DNA of 5,845 nucleotides, from assembly GCA_030425745.1 (NCBI GenBank), contig JAUHZW010000137.1, positions 1 through 5,845 of the forward strand, given 5' to 3'. Under the pieces are notes generated by a model. That model was not told the DNA's origin, did no database searches, and saw nothing but the letters and a program-made list of their open reading frames with translations. Both the position numbers and the translations under genes were made by a program. The DNA is from Actinomycetes bacterium. GTDB lineage: Bacteria; Actinomycetota; Actinomycetes; S36-B12. Numbering within the stretch: position 1 is the stretch's first letter; the number at the start of each line of letters is the position of its first letter. Positions 5,696 to 5,845 of the stretch are shown in pieces.

Positions 5696-5845
5696 TCAGT
5701 CCGCTGCAGGGTTCATCAGCTGGTACCCGACCCCGCGCACGGTGCGGATCGTGATGCCGTCGCCGAACTTCTTGCGCAGGTAGGACACATACGTCTCGAC
5801 AGTGGAGGATTCGGTGCCGCGGTCGAAGCCCCACACCTGCTCGAG
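5696..5845 (-). CDS. OmpR/PhoB-type response regulator, C-terminal end, cut by the window edge
   Basis: The minus frame is open from the right edge to TGA at 5696-5698, giving 49 residues. These are the end of a winged helix DNA-binding domain. LEQVWGFDRG is followed by the recognition helix TVETYVSYLRKKFG (15-28), then the wing IRTVRGVGYQLMNP (33-46), whose RGVGY hairpin is diagnostic of the OmpR/PhoB class. The receiver domain with its phosphoacceptor aspartate lies outside the window. It is 6 bp upstream of the histidine kinase and is its expected partner, acting as a DNA-binding transcription factor on unknown targets. The operon promoter lies beyond the right edge. Confidence 0.95.
   Translation of the reverse strand, partial: LEQVWGFDRGTESSTVETYVSYLRKKFGDGITIRTVRGVGYQLMNPAAD

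Noticed and set aside
5840..5845. The window ends exactly on CTCGAG, a XhoI site
   Set aside because: It encodes the Leu-Glu of a normal response regulator reading frame and shows no join or change in composition. The coincidence with the window edge says nothing biological.

Overview
The window is high-GC DNA, densely coding, with GC-rich third codon positions. It looks like a chromosomal segment of an actinobacterium (Actinomycetota; the order Micrococcales is a guess). The main support is a prokaryotic-type inositol-3-phosphate synthase directly downstream of a PadR-family regulator, an arrangement known from mycobacteria (Rv0047c-Rv0046c). The synthase makes the inositol precursor of phosphatidylinositol and mycothiol. 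Very short gaps and an apparently leaderless regulator transcript fit the same lineage.

Layout from left to right. Positions 1-351 (minus) hold the N-terminal part of a nitrilase-superfamily amidohydrolase that runs off the left edge. Positions 397-1245 (minus) encode a TauE/SafE-type membrane permease, probably co-transcribed with the hydrolase 45 bp downstream. Positions 1246-1294 are an AT-rich divergent control region. It carries a good promoter for the plus-strand regulator and overlapping inverted repeats that look like its operator. Positions 1295-1915 (plus) encode the PadR-family regulator. Positions 1960-3045 (plus) encode Ino1, preceded by a clear Shine-Dalgarno. Positions 3046-3117 contain a long compound hairpin ending just before the next ribosome binding site. 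Positions 3118-4353 (plus) encode a major-facilitator permease of the EntS-like MFS_3 type. On the minus strand, 4307-5689 encodes a sensor histidine kinase whose 3' end overlaps the permease gene tail-to-tail by 47 bp. Positions 5696-5845 (minus) encode the C-terminal DNA-binding part of its OmpR/PhoB-type response regulator, cut by the right edge.

The window therefore joins three transcription units: a leftward permease-hydrolase pair, a rightward regulator-Ino1-(MFS) unit that shares its control region with the first, and a leftward two-component system reading into the MFS gene. I see no mobile element, CRISPR array, tRNA/rRNA gene or phage feature. All families here are known. The parts worth a second look are the divergent operator with its leaderless start, the hairpin between ino1 and the MFS gene, the lysine-rich tail on the PadR protein, and the convergent overlap. 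I do not see a wholly new system.
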